Of a stretch of DNA of 64,000 nucleotides, positions 23,669-31,720 are shown in pieces. The translations under genes were made by a program, and so were the position numbers. The notes below the pieces were generated by a model. The model saw only the letters and a program-made list of their open reading frames with translations. It was not told the DNA's origin and made no database searches. The DNA is taken from the NCBI GenBank assembly GCA_005882315.1, contig VBAR01000004.1, positions 1 to 64,000 on the forward strand. Direction: 5' to 3'. The stretch's first letter is position 1. Every line of letters starts with the position of its first letter. This stretch comes from Bacteroidota bacterium (GTDB lineage Bacteria > Bacteroidota > Bacteroidia > Chitinophagales > Chitinophagaceae).

Positions 23669-24517
23669 TCATGCAACTATTACAGGAGTCAGTTGCTCAA
23701 GAGAATGATTGAGAAAATTGGGTAGTATTTTAGAATAGGTCCACATGATCTTATCCGGATCGTTCAAATGCTCTAACATGCTGGCCCATTTTTCATATCC
23801 GTGATTTTCTATCACTGTTTCCTTTTTTTCATCCGTTTGCAGGTACATGCTCATGCCGACAGCATCAGCTTCAGGGTGAAACTGCGTACCCACCATATAT
23901 TCATTAAAACGGATACCCATCACGGCTCTTTCATAAGGTACATGCGGCCTGTTTTTTTCAATACACAAGACCTCACCACCCAATTCATCCAAGTGATCCA
24001 TATTGGGCTGTGTAAGCTGATAGTCGCGGCTGTCAACTCCATAAAAGGGCTCTTTCAATCCATCAAATACAGGTTCATCAAATCCTCCGGCGATCATATG
24101 GACAGGGAAAACACCAAATGCTGTAGACTTTCTTTTACTCAAAACACCTGCATTGAAATACCGCGATGCCAGTTGAAATGAATGGCAGATAAAGAAGATA
24201 TATTTCTTTTTGAGATTGGATGGGTTATTATTCCAGCGTTCTACTTCGTTCAACCAGTTGCACCAGTTCTGATCCCAATCATCAAATCGTGAATCTAACG
24301 GGCTGCCGGGACCACCACTTGAAATATAGATATCGTATGAAAGATCGGGTAATTCGTTTTTCTGTCTTACATCAAACTCATCCCATTCCACATCCTCATC
24401 TACAGCTTCACTCCATTCGTTCAGTATTTCACGGATACAACGCATGCCCTGATTAGCTGCTCCATTGTACAGATCAAGAATAGCAATACGTAGCTTGTTG
24501 TTCTCAGATAAATTCAT
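23669..24517 (-). CDS. Class I glutamine amidotransferase-like protein (GMP-synthase-like)
   Basis: 282 residues forming a single GATase1 domain. The catalytic triad is visible: nucleophile Cys in FFICHSFQLASRYF, and the His and Glu in TQFHPEADAVGM. SYDIYISSGGPGSPLD gives the oxyanion region. No synthetase domain is fused, so the partner or substrate is unknown; such proteins may act as gamma-glutamyl hydrolases or transfer ammonia to an unidentified enzyme. Start ATG 24517 (MNLSENNKLRIAILDLYNG) is preferred over TTG 24526. An exact -7 box ends 6 nt before the ATG, and a perfect 14-nt palindrome (24574-24587) lies about 43 nt upstream of that box as a candidate operator. Confidence 0.82.
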   Translation of the reverse strand: MNLSENNKLRIAILDLYNGAANQGMRCIREILNEWSEAVDEDVEWDEFDVRQKNELPDLSYDIYISSGGPGSPLDSRFDDWDQNWCNWLNEVERWNNNPSNLKKKYIFFICHSFQLASRYFNAGVLSKRKSTAFGVFPVHMIAGGFDEPVFDGLKEPFYGVDSRDYQLTQPNMDHLDELGGEVLCIEKNRPHVPYERAVMGIRFNEYMVGTQFHPEADAVGMSMYLQTDEKKETVIENHGYEKWASMLEHLNDPDKIMWTYSKILPNFLNHSLEQLTPVIVA

Positions 24518-24523
24518 GGTATA

Positions 24524-24531
24524 CAAAAATA
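24524..24531 (-). promoter_or_regulatory. -7 promoter box (TATTTTTG), near-leaderless
   Basis: Plus strand CAAAAATA, exact TAnnTTTG on the minus strand, 6 nt upstream of ATG 24517. Confidence 0.5.
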
Positions 24532-24573
24532 ATAGTTATTTAAAACAGAATGCAATCGTGTATGTTACGATTC

Positions 24574-24587
24574 TCCACAATTGTGGA
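24574..24587. promoter_or_regulatory. 14-nt perfect palindrome, candidate operator
   Basis: TCCACAATTGTGGA, self-complementary over all 14 positions, upstream of the amidotransferase promoter and downstream of the desaturase gene. Not followed by a T-run, so not a terminator. Confidence 0.4.
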
Positions 24588-24650
24588 TTAACAGTAAAAA
24601 ATTGACATGAATTATGAAATGTACAGTTGCAAATGATTGAGCCAACTAAT

Positions 24651-25718
24651 TTATCCTCTGCCCATTTGACGAAGGAATGAAATATGAGAAGCTACTGCTA
24701 ACCGAACTCTTGGATATTCGATATAAGTAATTCCATACTCCTGGCAAACCTGTTTGATGATCTTGCTGATGGCAGGATAGTGTACATGTGAAATTTTAGG
24801 GAACAGGTGGTGTTCGATCTGGAAATTCAATCCACCCACGAACCAGCTTACGAGTTTATTTTTTGTAGCAAAATTGGCGGTTGTTTTCAACTGGTGAATA
24901 GCCCACTCATCATCCATTTTTCCGGTTTCTTCATTAGCCACAGGGAAATGAGTGTGTTCTACTGTATGCGCTAACTGGAATACAATGGCCAACACAAAAC
25001 CTGCAAACATTGCAAATACCAAAAATCCTATTACCCATGCTACAAAACCAACCTGTGTAATAGGCAGTACAATAAACAAAAAGGCATGTGCAGCTTTGAA
25101 ACTCCAGAAAGTAATATGGTCATACCATTTCATTTTCTGAAGCGGTACATTGCCGACACGCTTCAGGAAATATTTTTTATAATCTGTTACAAATATCCAC
25201 CAGAGATATAAAAGACAATAAGCCATCCAGAAATAGAGATATTGAAATTTGTAAATTTTATAAAACTTCTGCTCAGGGCATAAACGTAAAAAAGGTCTTG
25301 CTTCAATATCATCATCTACGCCATCAATATTTGTATAAGTATGATGGATGATATTGTGCTTTGAACGCCACATAAAATTATCAGCGCCTAAAAAGTTTGC
25401 AGAAAAAGAGGCCATTTTATTCAGCCATTTGTATTTGCTGAAACTGCCATGCCCGCCGTCATGCATTACATTAAAGCCAACAGCAGCAGTCAACCCGCCT
25501 AACAGAAGACATTCCATAATAGCCCAGAATGTTGGCGGTGTAAAAAATATAAGATGTATATAAACTGCAAGAAGACTTACTAGAAGAATTCCCGCTTTCA
25601 GCCACAATTTGTAATTACCGGTATACGATTTTCCTACATTACTGAAGTAATCGTTGATTCTTTTCTTCATTTCGGAATGAAAGGAATTGGATGAATGAGC
25701 AAACTTTGGAATTGTCAT
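24651..25718 (-). CDS. Membrane fatty acid desaturase (front-end/acyl-lipid type)
   Basis: 355 residues with four or more transmembrane segments. The three histidine boxes that bind the di-iron centre are visible: HDGGHGSF (H-x3-H), HNIIHHTYTN (H-x3-HH) and QIEHHLFP (Q-x2-HH). The Q in the third box is typical of delta-5/delta-6-like or DesA3-like enzymes. Introduces a double bond in membrane acyl chains; regiospecificity cannot be assigned. No fused cytochrome b5 domain. Start ATG 25718 is preceded by an exact -7 box with a 19-nt leader. Likely temperature- or membrane-responsive, but no regulator is adjacent. Confidence 0.92.
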   Translation of the reverse strand: MTIPKFAHSSNSFHSEMKKRINDYFSNVGKSYTGNYKLWLKAGILLVSLLAVYIHLIFFTPPTFWAIMECLLLGGLTAAVGFNVMHDGGHGSFSKYKWLNKMASFSANFLGADNFMWRSKHNIIHHTYTNIDGVDDDIEARPFLRLCPEQKFYKIYKFQYLYFWMAYCLLYLWWIFVTDYKKYFLKRVGNVPLQKMKWYDHITFWSFKAAHAFLFIVLPITQVGFVAWVIGFLVFAMFAGFVLAIVFQLAHTVEHTHFPVANEETGKMDDEWAIHQLKTTANFATKNKLVSWFVGGLNFQIEHHLFPKISHVHYPAISKIIKQVCQEYGITYIEYPRVRLAVASHISFLRQMGRG

Positions 25719-25737
25719 GTACTGTAATTATAAGGGA

Positions 25738-25745
25738 CAAAGGTA
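25738..25745 (-). promoter_or_regulatory. -7 promoter box (TACCTTTG) for the desaturase
   Basis: Plus strand CAAAGGTA, exact TAnnTTTG on the minus strand, 19 nt before ATG 25718. Confidence 0.6.
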
Positions 25746-25789
25746 CACTTTAATAAATGAAGTAAACGTTAGAGTTTTCCCCTTTTTCA

Positions 25790-26533
25790 TTAAGTCTCAA
25801 CTAACATGAGTGAGTCAAAATTGCTCAAGCCCAATGTTTTTCTAGTGTTGAAACCTTCACCATATTTCACCCCTATTTTCTTGCCAATCATTCTTGCACG
25901 GGCAATTACCGATTCAAAAAAATCAGGAGTGGAGATATAGGTTTGTGGCCCATCCTCTTCATTTTCGGGATTATAAAATTGCGTAGTGTATGCTTTAATA
26001 GCTTCCATTCTTTGTTCAAACACATCTGTTATATCTATGATAAAGTCTGGCTCAATAAAACGGTCTTGTATATAATGAAAAACATATTTAGGGCGCCATG
26101 GCGCCTGTTCATTTCCGGCTTCATCAATTGTTTTAATTTTTACCAGGCCAGATAAATAAGCTGCATCTTCAGTAAGCTGGCTTGCACGACCATGATCGGG
26201 ATGCCGGTCGTGCAATGCATTAGTAATAATTATTTCTGGTTGGTATTTGCGCAGCACTGTAATTATTTTCCGCTGATGCTCTTCATCATTTTTAAAAAAG
26301 CCATCTGCCATTTTCAGGTTTTCACGTACCTGCACGCCTAAGATCATGGCAGCATTGGCTGCTTCAGCATATCTTGTTTCTATAGTACCTCTTGAGCCTA
26401 ATTCTCCCTGTGTCAGATCCAGTATGCCAGTTTTTTTTCCCTTCTTTAATTCACGTAGCAGTACACCACTGCAACCCAACTCTACATCATCAGGATGAAC
26501 ACCGATGGCCAGAATATCCAGTTTAATACCCAT
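25790..26533 (-). CDS. bshB1: Bacillithiol biosynthesis deacetylase BshB1
   Basis: 247 residues, PIG-L/LmbE-like zinc deacetylase. Metal-binding motif H-P-D-D near residue 13 (AIGVHPDDVELGCSG), then HDRHPDHGRA with further ligands, and the BshB1-specific LDLTQGELGSRGT and EARYAEAANAA-type (here ETRYAEAANAA) segments and GVKYGEGF end. It removes acetyl from GlcNAc-malate, the second step to the thiol bacillithiol. bshA and bshC are not in this window. Gene stands alone. The promoter is not clear. Confidence 0.93.
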   Translation of the reverse strand: MGIKLDILAIGVHPDDVELGCSGVLLRELKKGKKTGILDLTQGELGSRGTIETRYAEAANAAMILGVQVRENLKMADGFFKNDEEHQRKIITVLRKYQPEIIITNALHDRHPDHGRASQLTEDAAYLSGLVKIKTIDEAGNEQAPWRPKYVFHYIQDRFIEPDFIIDITDVFEQRMEAIKAYTTQFYNPENEEDGPQTYISTPDFFESVIARARMIGKKIGVKYGEGFNTRKTLGLSNFDSLMLVET

Positions 26534-26610
26534 GATTAAAATTTTTTGAGTGTGGCTTTATCAGAAAGTGATGCAAGATAGGGGAGAGTTGAGGAATTGC
26601 CAATGCGGCA

Positions 26611-27318
26611 TCAGTTAATTAAGGGCCTGTTAGGATTTTGATACCAGACACCGTCAATCTCTTTGACGATATTTTCAATATCACGATTATCTTTTTTTGT
26701 AAGGTCATAATCCTGTTTCAGACTGCTGCCAAAAAAGAATGCTACTGTCTGGTAAACCCTTGCATTGAAACTACCTTTATATTCTTTGATGATCTCGTAG
26801 CAATCATTATTCGTTTGCCGGTTGATCAGTTTCATTAATATTTTTCCCTGATAAACAGATAAATTCTCCAACGGTTGCTGAAATTGTTTACGCAATTCTT
26901 TTTCTCTTGATTTAATAATTTCTTTTCTTTTATTTTTATTCTTAACGCCTGCTAATTGTGCATTGATATCATTGATAGTCGCCCCGGCCACTCTTGCATA
27001 GGGATAGGTTACATACACTGCATTGCGCAAACGGGTCCACTCGGCTTTGTATTTTTCCAGTTGACGACCACCGAGTTTGCTTACCCAAACCATTTCTTCG
27101 TCTTTATAAGAAAGCATTTCATTTTTATACCAGATAGCAGAAGTGATGATAGTATCGTTAGGCCCCCATTTTTTTGAACGTTCAGCATAAGAAGGAATGG
27201 GTAATATGCTGCTGTCGCTGACAGTTTCTGCTTGCCTTTGTGAAAAAAGATCAACTGCACAGGTAAAAAAAATAGCTGCGAGTAAAACCGGTTTAATATG
27301 GATGCGAACCAATAACAT
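26611..27318 (-). CDS. DUF4294 exported protein
   Basis: 235 residues with N-terminal signal peptide (MLLVRIHIKPVLLAAIFFTC...FSQ). The body matches DUF4294, a Bacteroidota-specific family, with LGGRQLEKYKAEWTRLRNAVYVTYPYA, a lysine-rich KNKNKRKEIIKSREKELRKQF helix, and KLINRQTNNDCYEIIKEYKGSFNARVYQTVAFFFGSSLK. No function is known to me. Start ATG 27318 rather than the TTG at 27327: an exact -7 box lies 6 nt upstream of this ATG. Next to the bshB1 and ccmF genes in the same orientation. Confidence 0.85.
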   Translation of the reverse strand: MLLVRIHIKPVLLAAIFFTCAVDLFSQRQAETVSDSSILPIPSYAERSKKWGPNDTIITSAIWYKNEMLSYKDEEMVWVSKLGGRQLEKYKAEWTRLRNAVYVTYPYARVAGATINDINAQLAGVKNKNKRKEIIKSREKELRKQFQQPLENLSVYQGKILMKLINRQTNNDCYEIIKEYKGSFNARVYQTVAFFFGSSLKQDYDLTKKDNRDIENIVKEIDGVWYQNPNRPLIN

Positions 27319-27324
27319 ACTTAC

Positions 27325-27332
27325 CAAAGTTA
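27325..27332 (-). promoter_or_regulatory. -7 promoter box (TAACTTTG), near-leaderless
   Basis: Plus strand CAAAGTTA, exact TAnnTTTG on the minus strand, 6 nt before ATG 27318. Confidence 0.5.
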
Positions 27333-27398
27333 AAAAAACCTTTGTTCAGAGTTAAATAAGACAGTTAAAAGTTTCGAAAAGCTGTTTTGCCCGGATAA

Positions 27399-30005
27399 TT
27401 ACGATATGGCCCTTTTCTTCCTGTTTTCATTGATGCGGCGTAGCATACTCATCAGGCTGCCTATTACCATAACACCCACACCAAGCCATAGCAGGTTAAT
27501 CATGGGAAACTTATACGCTTTAAGGGTGATGTATTTAGTGATAGCGTTGGAGTCTTTGATCCCTACCTCGACTCCATTAGCGTCAACCCTGTTTAGTTTA
27601 ATAACAAGGCCCTCTGCTGCAATGGTATCAGGGTAAGATTGCAGTTGACCGCCAACATTTAGCAGCAATGCTTTATCAGTCGTATAAGTGGCATTGTATT
27701 TTGTTTTGATGGTGAAGGAAGCAGCGGTTGCAATATCCTCAGGATTAAACCCGGGCTGTGGAATGCTGTCCCTCGATGTCACTTTATCCATAATGATATA
27801 GCCATTAGAGTAATATGCAGTATCACCGGGTTTCATCATTTTAGGTTGAAAATTTGACGTATCCTGCATCTTATCCGGGTTGGGTAAAGAAGTGATATAG
27901 GTAAACACATCATGTGTAAAATAATGTTTGGCAGATGGGTTTGCCATTAAGCCTTCATTACCCTTGTAGTTTACAAATGCATCAGGGCGTAAAAGAAAAT
28001 CCTCTTTGCCGTCCTTGCTTTGGAACCGGATATTGTAATACCACTGTTGCTTTTTTGGGTGAATAGAATCTGATACATAGGTGAGAGTGTAATTGCTCAT
28101 TTCGCTGGGCACTCCCTTGATCAATGTCAGATTTTCCATTGGGTTTTCTTTTTCGCCTAACGGAACAGCTATACCATTTCTATTATTAGATAAGATCTCT
28201 TTCTTGGACGATGAAATGAGGATGCCTAATAGTATTAAACCAAAACCAAAATGCGCAACTGATGCGCCAGCTATTTTCAAATTGCCTTTTATACCCAACC
28301 AGATATAACTAAGATTAGCAACAATGGCAAATATGCTGCAGGTTACTGCCAGCCAGATTGCTGCAAGGAAACCCGGGCCTTCAACTCCATAATTAATTTT
28401 ACCAAAATAAATGACAACGAAAGCAAGTACAGCAGAGATCAAAGCTGGATAGATAATTTTTTTAACTACATAACTGCGGCCGGTGCTTTTGTACTTCATG
28501 TATTGAACAAGGCCTGAGAGAGCCGCAATAATAATGGCAACAAATATCTGGATGCTATTATATCGATGCATCATGTCTTCTTCCGGTGCTTTGTTTATAC
28601 CAAAAACCTTATTGAATACCGGGGTAGATGTAATGGAAATAATAACCAATGCGGACAAGAATAGAACCAACGAACCGATAAACATCCAGAATTCACGGGA
28701 AGATGCCTTTTCCTCATCTTTAACTGCGGTGGAGATTGAAAAAATATTATAGCACAAAACACCCAAACCTGCAAGCATGGAAATAAATGCTATGGCAGGT
28801 ACGGTTATAAAAGCGGAAAGAATGACTAAGGCAATTGCTGATACACCAAAATATATTTTCTGGTCACGGGTTTGCGCTGTAAGTATTGCACTGCCCCAGA
28901 GGAAAGTGTATAATAATAAAAAGAGCTGGGCATTTAAACCCAGATCGGTAAATGAATGCACAGAGGTATCGCCCAATATTCCACTACGTGTAAGGAAGGT
29001 TGAATACAGAACTAAAACAAAACCTAACATAAGGAATAAATAAGTTGCTCCTAAAGCCCGGCCTGTATGCTTATACACAAGTAATGTATGTACACCTGCT
29101 ATGATCACCAGCCACGGAACAAGTGATGCGTTTTCAACCGGGTCCCATGCCCAATAGCCACCAAAAGTGAGTGACTCATAAGCCCACATGCCACCCATCA
29201 TGATACCTAATCCTAAAAATGCGACGCAGAATAAAGTCCACGGTAATGCAGGCCTGATCCAATCAGCAATGATTCCTTGGCCATCCTGCTTTTTCCATAA
29301 ACCGGCAATTGCATAGGCAAACGGAACAATGGAAGATGCAAAACCAAGAAATAAAACAGGAGGGTGAATAACCATCCAATAATTCTGCAGCAGTGGATTC
29401 AGGTCATTACCATCTTTTATAAAAGTGAGATAGTCGCCTCTCAAAGATTTTGTCACGTCCATGCCCATATGCAATGCAGGGGCATTATCCAGCACACCAG
29501 AATCTCTCAGTAAAATAAATGGATCAGAACCAACTTTTTTTCCAAAGAAATAAAGCCCGACGATCATGGTGGCCAAACAAAACTGTGCAAAGCTTATCAC
29601 CGTCATTACCGGAGCTTCCCATTTTTTTCCTGTTCTTATCAGGACCAGGCCAATTACAGAATGCCAGAAGCCCCATAACAGGAATGAACCTTCCTGGCCT
29701 TCCCAGAAGCAGGCGAGCAGGTATTTGAACTCTAACGAAAGACTGCTATGCTGCCAGGCATATTTGTATTCGAAACGATGTTCATGAATGATGTAAAAGA
29801 GGATTGCAAAAATAGAAACTATCGAAAATGCTTCAGTGATAAAGGAGATGCGGGCCAATTTTTTCCAGTCGTTCGCCGTTTCCTGGTTTTTTGATTGAGC
29901 AGATAAAAAGTAAGTAAGCGTAGCAACTAAGGAAGATACAAGTGAGAGATAAAGAAAGAAATGTCCCAGCTTACCGGGCAATAGTTGTTCGCCTATATAA
30001 TCCAT
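27399..30005 (-). CDS. ccmF: Cytochrome c maturation haem lyase subunit (CcmF/CcsA family)
   Basis: 868 residues with about 14 transmembrane segments. The WWD haem-handling domain is visible at about residue 240-260 (GGYWAWDPVENASLVPWL), and periplasmic histidines such as the one in MVIHPPVLFLGF precede it. The N-terminal CcmF architecture is followed by a long periplasmic loop (about 600-830) and a last helix near NLLWLGVGVMVIGSLM. Attaches haem from CcmE to apocytochrome c. Encoded 47 nt downstream of ccmE in the same orientation, so an operon. The intervening 47 nt include a heptamer repeat array ending at the ccmF start codon. Confidence 0.9.
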   Translation of the reverse strand: MDYIGEQLLPGKLGHFFLYLSLVSSLVATLTYFLSAQSKNQETANDWKKLARISFITEAFSIVSIFAILFYIIHEHRFEYKYAWQHSSLSLEFKYLLACFWEGQEGSFLLWGFWHSVIGLVLIRTGKKWEAPVMTVISFAQFCLATMIVGLYFFGKKVGSDPFILLRDSGVLDNAPALHMGMDVTKSLRGDYLTFIKDGNDLNPLLQNYWMVIHPPVLFLGFASSIVPFAYAIAGLWKKQDGQGIIADWIRPALPWTLFCVAFLGLGIMMGGMWAYESLTFGGYWAWDPVENASLVPWLVIIAGVHTLLVYKHTGRALGATYLFLMLGFVLVLYSTFLTRSGILGDTSVHSFTDLGLNAQLFLLLYTFLWGSAILTAQTRDQKIYFGVSAIALVILSAFITVPAIAFISMLAGLGVLCYNIFSISTAVKDEEKASSREFWMFIGSLVLFLSALVIISITSTPVFNKVFGINKAPEEDMMHRYNSIQIFVAIIIAALSGLVQYMKYKSTGRSYVVKKIIYPALISAVLAFVVIYFGKINYGVEGPGFLAAIWLAVTCSIFAIVANLSYIWLGIKGNLKIAGASVAHFGFGLILLGILISSSKKEILSNNRNGIAVPLGEKENPMENLTLIKGVPSEMSNYTLTYVSDSIHPKKQQWYYNIRFQSKDGKEDFLLRPDAFVNYKGNEGLMANPSAKHYFTHDVFTYITSLPNPDKMQDTSNFQPKMMKPGDTAYYSNGYIIMDKVTSRDSIPQPGFNPEDIATAASFTIKTKYNATYTTDKALLLNVGGQLQSYPDTIAAEGLVIKLNRVDANGVEVGIKDSNAITKYITLKAYKFPMINLLWLGVGVMVIGSLMSMLRRINENRKKRAIS

Positions 30006-30046
30006 TAGTTATTGTTGATTTTCGATTGTTAATTATCAATTCTTCC
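30005..30046 (-). repeat. Degenerate heptamer array (TTNTYRA)x6 between ccmE and ccmF
   Basis: Plus-strand units TTAGTTA, TTGTTGA, TTTTCGA, TTGTTAA, TTATCAA, TTCTTCC in 7-bp register. It occupies nearly the whole ccmE-ccmF intergenic region, where the ccmF ribosome-binding site should be. Confidence 0.6.
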
Positions 30047-30052
30047 GGGCTA

Positions 30053-30472
30053 TTAGTATTTAGTTTCAGTAGCTTTCTGAATATTTTTTTCCGCAGCACT
30101 CATATCCTCTTTGTATTTGGATGGACATTTCATCAATATGTCTTTACATTCAAATTGCCCGTTTTCGTATTTACCTTTCAGCACCAGCCGTTCGCTGTGT
30201 TCAATATTTTCAGGTTTGCCTTTCCTGTAAATCACTTTCATTACAGTTCCCGTACTATCTACAGCACTAAAGCCTAAATAGTTGGGGTTATTCACCTGGT
30301 CGTACTCAAGGGGAGTTGATTTGTCAAGCTTTGCAATTACATGCATGAACTTTCCGGGTTGCTCTTTGGCATTCGCAAACGTATCGTAAGTAGAGGCGAC
30401 CTTTAAAAAGCTTATCAGCACCCCGATAGCCACAGCTATCAGCACCAACAGGATAATGTGAATTTTTTTCAT
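30053..30472 (-). CDS. ccmE: Cytochrome c maturation haem chaperone CcmE, Cys variant
   Basis: 139 residues. N-terminal membrane anchor (IHIILLVLIAVAIGVLISFL), then an OB-fold periplasmic domain. Classical CcmE binds haem covalently through His in an H-x3-Y motif. Here the site is C116-P-S-K-Y120, the cysteine (C-x3-Y) type described for some archaea and deltaproteobacteria. Hands haem to CcmF, encoded next. An exact -7 box with a 17-nt leader precedes it. The other ccm genes (ccmA, B, C, H) are not in this window. Confidence 0.92.
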   Translation of the reverse strand: MKKIHIILLVLIAVAIGVLISFLKVASTYDTFANAKEQPGKFMHVIAKLDKSTPLEYDQVNNPNYLGFSAVDSTGTVMKVIYRKGKPENIEHSERLVLKGKYENGQFECKDILMKCPSKYKEDMSAAEKNIQKATETKY

Positions 30473-30489
30473 AATGCAAATTTGCGAGG

Positions 30490-30497
30490 CAAAGTTA
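30490..30497 (-). promoter_or_regulatory. -7 promoter box (TAACTTTG) for ccmE-ccmF
   Basis: Plus strand CAAAGTTA, exact TAnnTTTG on the minus strand, 17 nt before the ccmE ATG. Confidence 0.55.
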
Positions 30498-30580
30498 GGT
30501 CAAAACCACAGAATGAAAGCGATTGTTTACAGGTCGATAAATGATTTTTGTCAATTAGTTTTTGCCGGCTTTATACCGGT

Positions 30581-30886
30581 TTAATCCTGCAATGATTTGA
30601 ACGATAGACCTTTTTCCTTTAAAGCTGATTTTAGTTTAGGTATAGTTGATTTGCCCATGCCATGCAGAGCAAGTATTTCCTTTTCAGTAAATCCTGATAA
30701 CTGTTTAAGAGTCTTGATTCCTTTTGATTCTAATGCTCGTCTTGCAGGTGCACTAAGCTGTGAAAGAAACCCTGTACCTGGTTTCTTTGCATTTTCACAA
30801 ACCGGACAAGTAGGGCAATCGCTGCTTTTATAATACCGATGCCCCTGTTTGCATATGCGAAGTGTTTTGTTTTTTGGTTTCAACAA
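30581..30886 (-). CDS. Zinc-ribbon plus RNA polymerase alpha-CTD-like HhH protein
   Basis: 101 residues. The N-terminal 35 residues hold four Cys/His ligands (C-K-Q-G-H, then C-P-T-C-P-V-C), a small zinc ribbon. Residues about 42-98 resemble the RNA polymerase alpha-subunit C-terminal domain: LSAPARRALESKGIKTLKQL followed by a helix-hairpin-helix LALHGMGKSTIPKLKSAL. It may bind DNA, but whether it touches transcription is unknown. No ATG precedes the zinc ribbon; TTG at 30886 (or 30883) must be the start, because the next methionine is deep in the HhH. It follows the DUF1801 gene by 14 nt, probably one operon. Confidence 0.75.
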   Translation of the reverse strand: MLKPKNKTLRICKQGHRYYKSSDCPTCPVCENAKKPGTGFLSQLSAPARRALESKGIKTLKQLSGFTEKEILALHGMGKSTIPKLKSALKEKGLSFKSLQD

Positions 30887-30900
30887 AAGCTTTTAAAGAG

Positions 30901-31503
30901 TTATTTCATCTTTGTTACTTTATACACTTTTCCTTTTTTATCATAGGTCGTCCATTCGCCGGTTTGTTTGCCTTTATCAAAATATCCTGAACGCATGATC
31001 ACCCCATCTTTGCGAAAGAATTGCCAGTAACCATCTTGCTTATCACCAACCATTGTTCCTTTTGCCCAAATAGTTCCATCATTATGGTATTTGATGTATT
31101 CACTCTTAGATTCCTTTTTTGCTTTTGGCTTTGCTTTTTTTTGAGCTTTTTCTTCAGCTTCCATCACCCTGAACTGCACCATTTCTGTAATCAGTTTTAA
31201 AGGCAATGGTTTGTCGAGCGGAAATTGTACTGTTCCTTTTGATGTGACATAATCCTTCAACTCTTTTTTAAATGCAATAATGGCTGAAGGTGTTGGATAA
31301 AATCCAATGTGATTTTTAGTGCCGCCAAAATGTAGAAGATTTCCATTCTGGAAAAAAGTCGGTATTCCGTAAACGATTTTCTCTTCTGCTTTTGGCACTA
31401 CTTTTTTTATTGTAGTTCGTATTTGCTTCAGGAGTTTTTGTGTGGCAGCAGGATAGCTAGCTATATAGCTGTCAATATCCTTGAAATTTTTCATGACTGG
31501 CAT
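30901..31503 (-). CDS. DUF1801 (YdhG-like) protein with MORN-like tail
   Basis: 200 residues. The N-terminal 115 residues are a DUF1801/YdhG domain (IDSYIASYPAATQKLLKQIR, VYGIPTFFQNGNLLHFGGTKNHIGFYP), a family whose Bacillus member was linked to iron delivery to frataxin. A lysine-rich linker (KAQKKAKPKAKKESKS) joins it to two or three MORN/YwqK-like repeats (YHNDGTIWAKGTMVGDKQDGYWQFFRKDG, YFDKGKQTGEWTTYDKKGKV). The fusion is unusual to me. Two in-frame ATGs (31503 and 31494) are possible starts. Upstream of the zinc-ribbon/alpha-CTD gene in the same orientation. Confidence 0.8.
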   Translation of the reverse strand: MPVMKNFKDIDSYIASYPAATQKLLKQIRTTIKKVVPKAEEKIVYGIPTFFQNGNLLHFGGTKNHIGFYPTPSAIIAFKKELKDYVTSKGTVQFPLDKPLPLKLITEMVQFRVMEAEEKAQKKAKPKAKKESKSEYIKYHNDGTIWAKGTMVGDKQDGYWQFFRKDGVIMRSGYFDKGKQTGEWTTYDKKGKVYKVTKMK

Positions 31504-31675
31504 ATGAATTCGTTTGAAGAGTTGGGAAAAATCAGGCAGATTTTATTTTATTAAAATACTCCATGACTTTATTCTCTGTTTTGATTTTTTATAAAGCTAA
31601 AATATCTTTCGGATACGCCTAAAAGTTCAATATTAATTCACCCCGAACACTTGTTCGTCAAGCCCTCTTTACACT

Positions 31676-31683
31676 TATCTTTG
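31676..31683 (+). promoter_or_regulatory. Promoter of the acyl-CoA dehydrogenase gene (-33 and -7)
   Basis: -7 box TATCTTTG at 31676-31683; TTG at 31652-31654 lies 21 nt upstream, consistent with the Bacteroidota -33/-7 layout. The leader is 37 nt. Confidence 0.7.
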
Positions 31684-31688
31684 CGCCT

Positions 31689-31704
31689 CCCGATAGTTAT
31701 CGGG
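31689..31704. repeat. CCCGATAGTTATCGGG palindrome in the 5' leader
   Basis: 7-bp perfect stem CCCGATA/TATCGGG with GT loop, starting 5 nt after the -7 box, i.e. at the very 5' end of the acyl-CoA dehydrogenase mRNA. No T-run. Confidence 0.6.
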
Positions 31705-31720
31705 TTTTAAAATAGATAAG

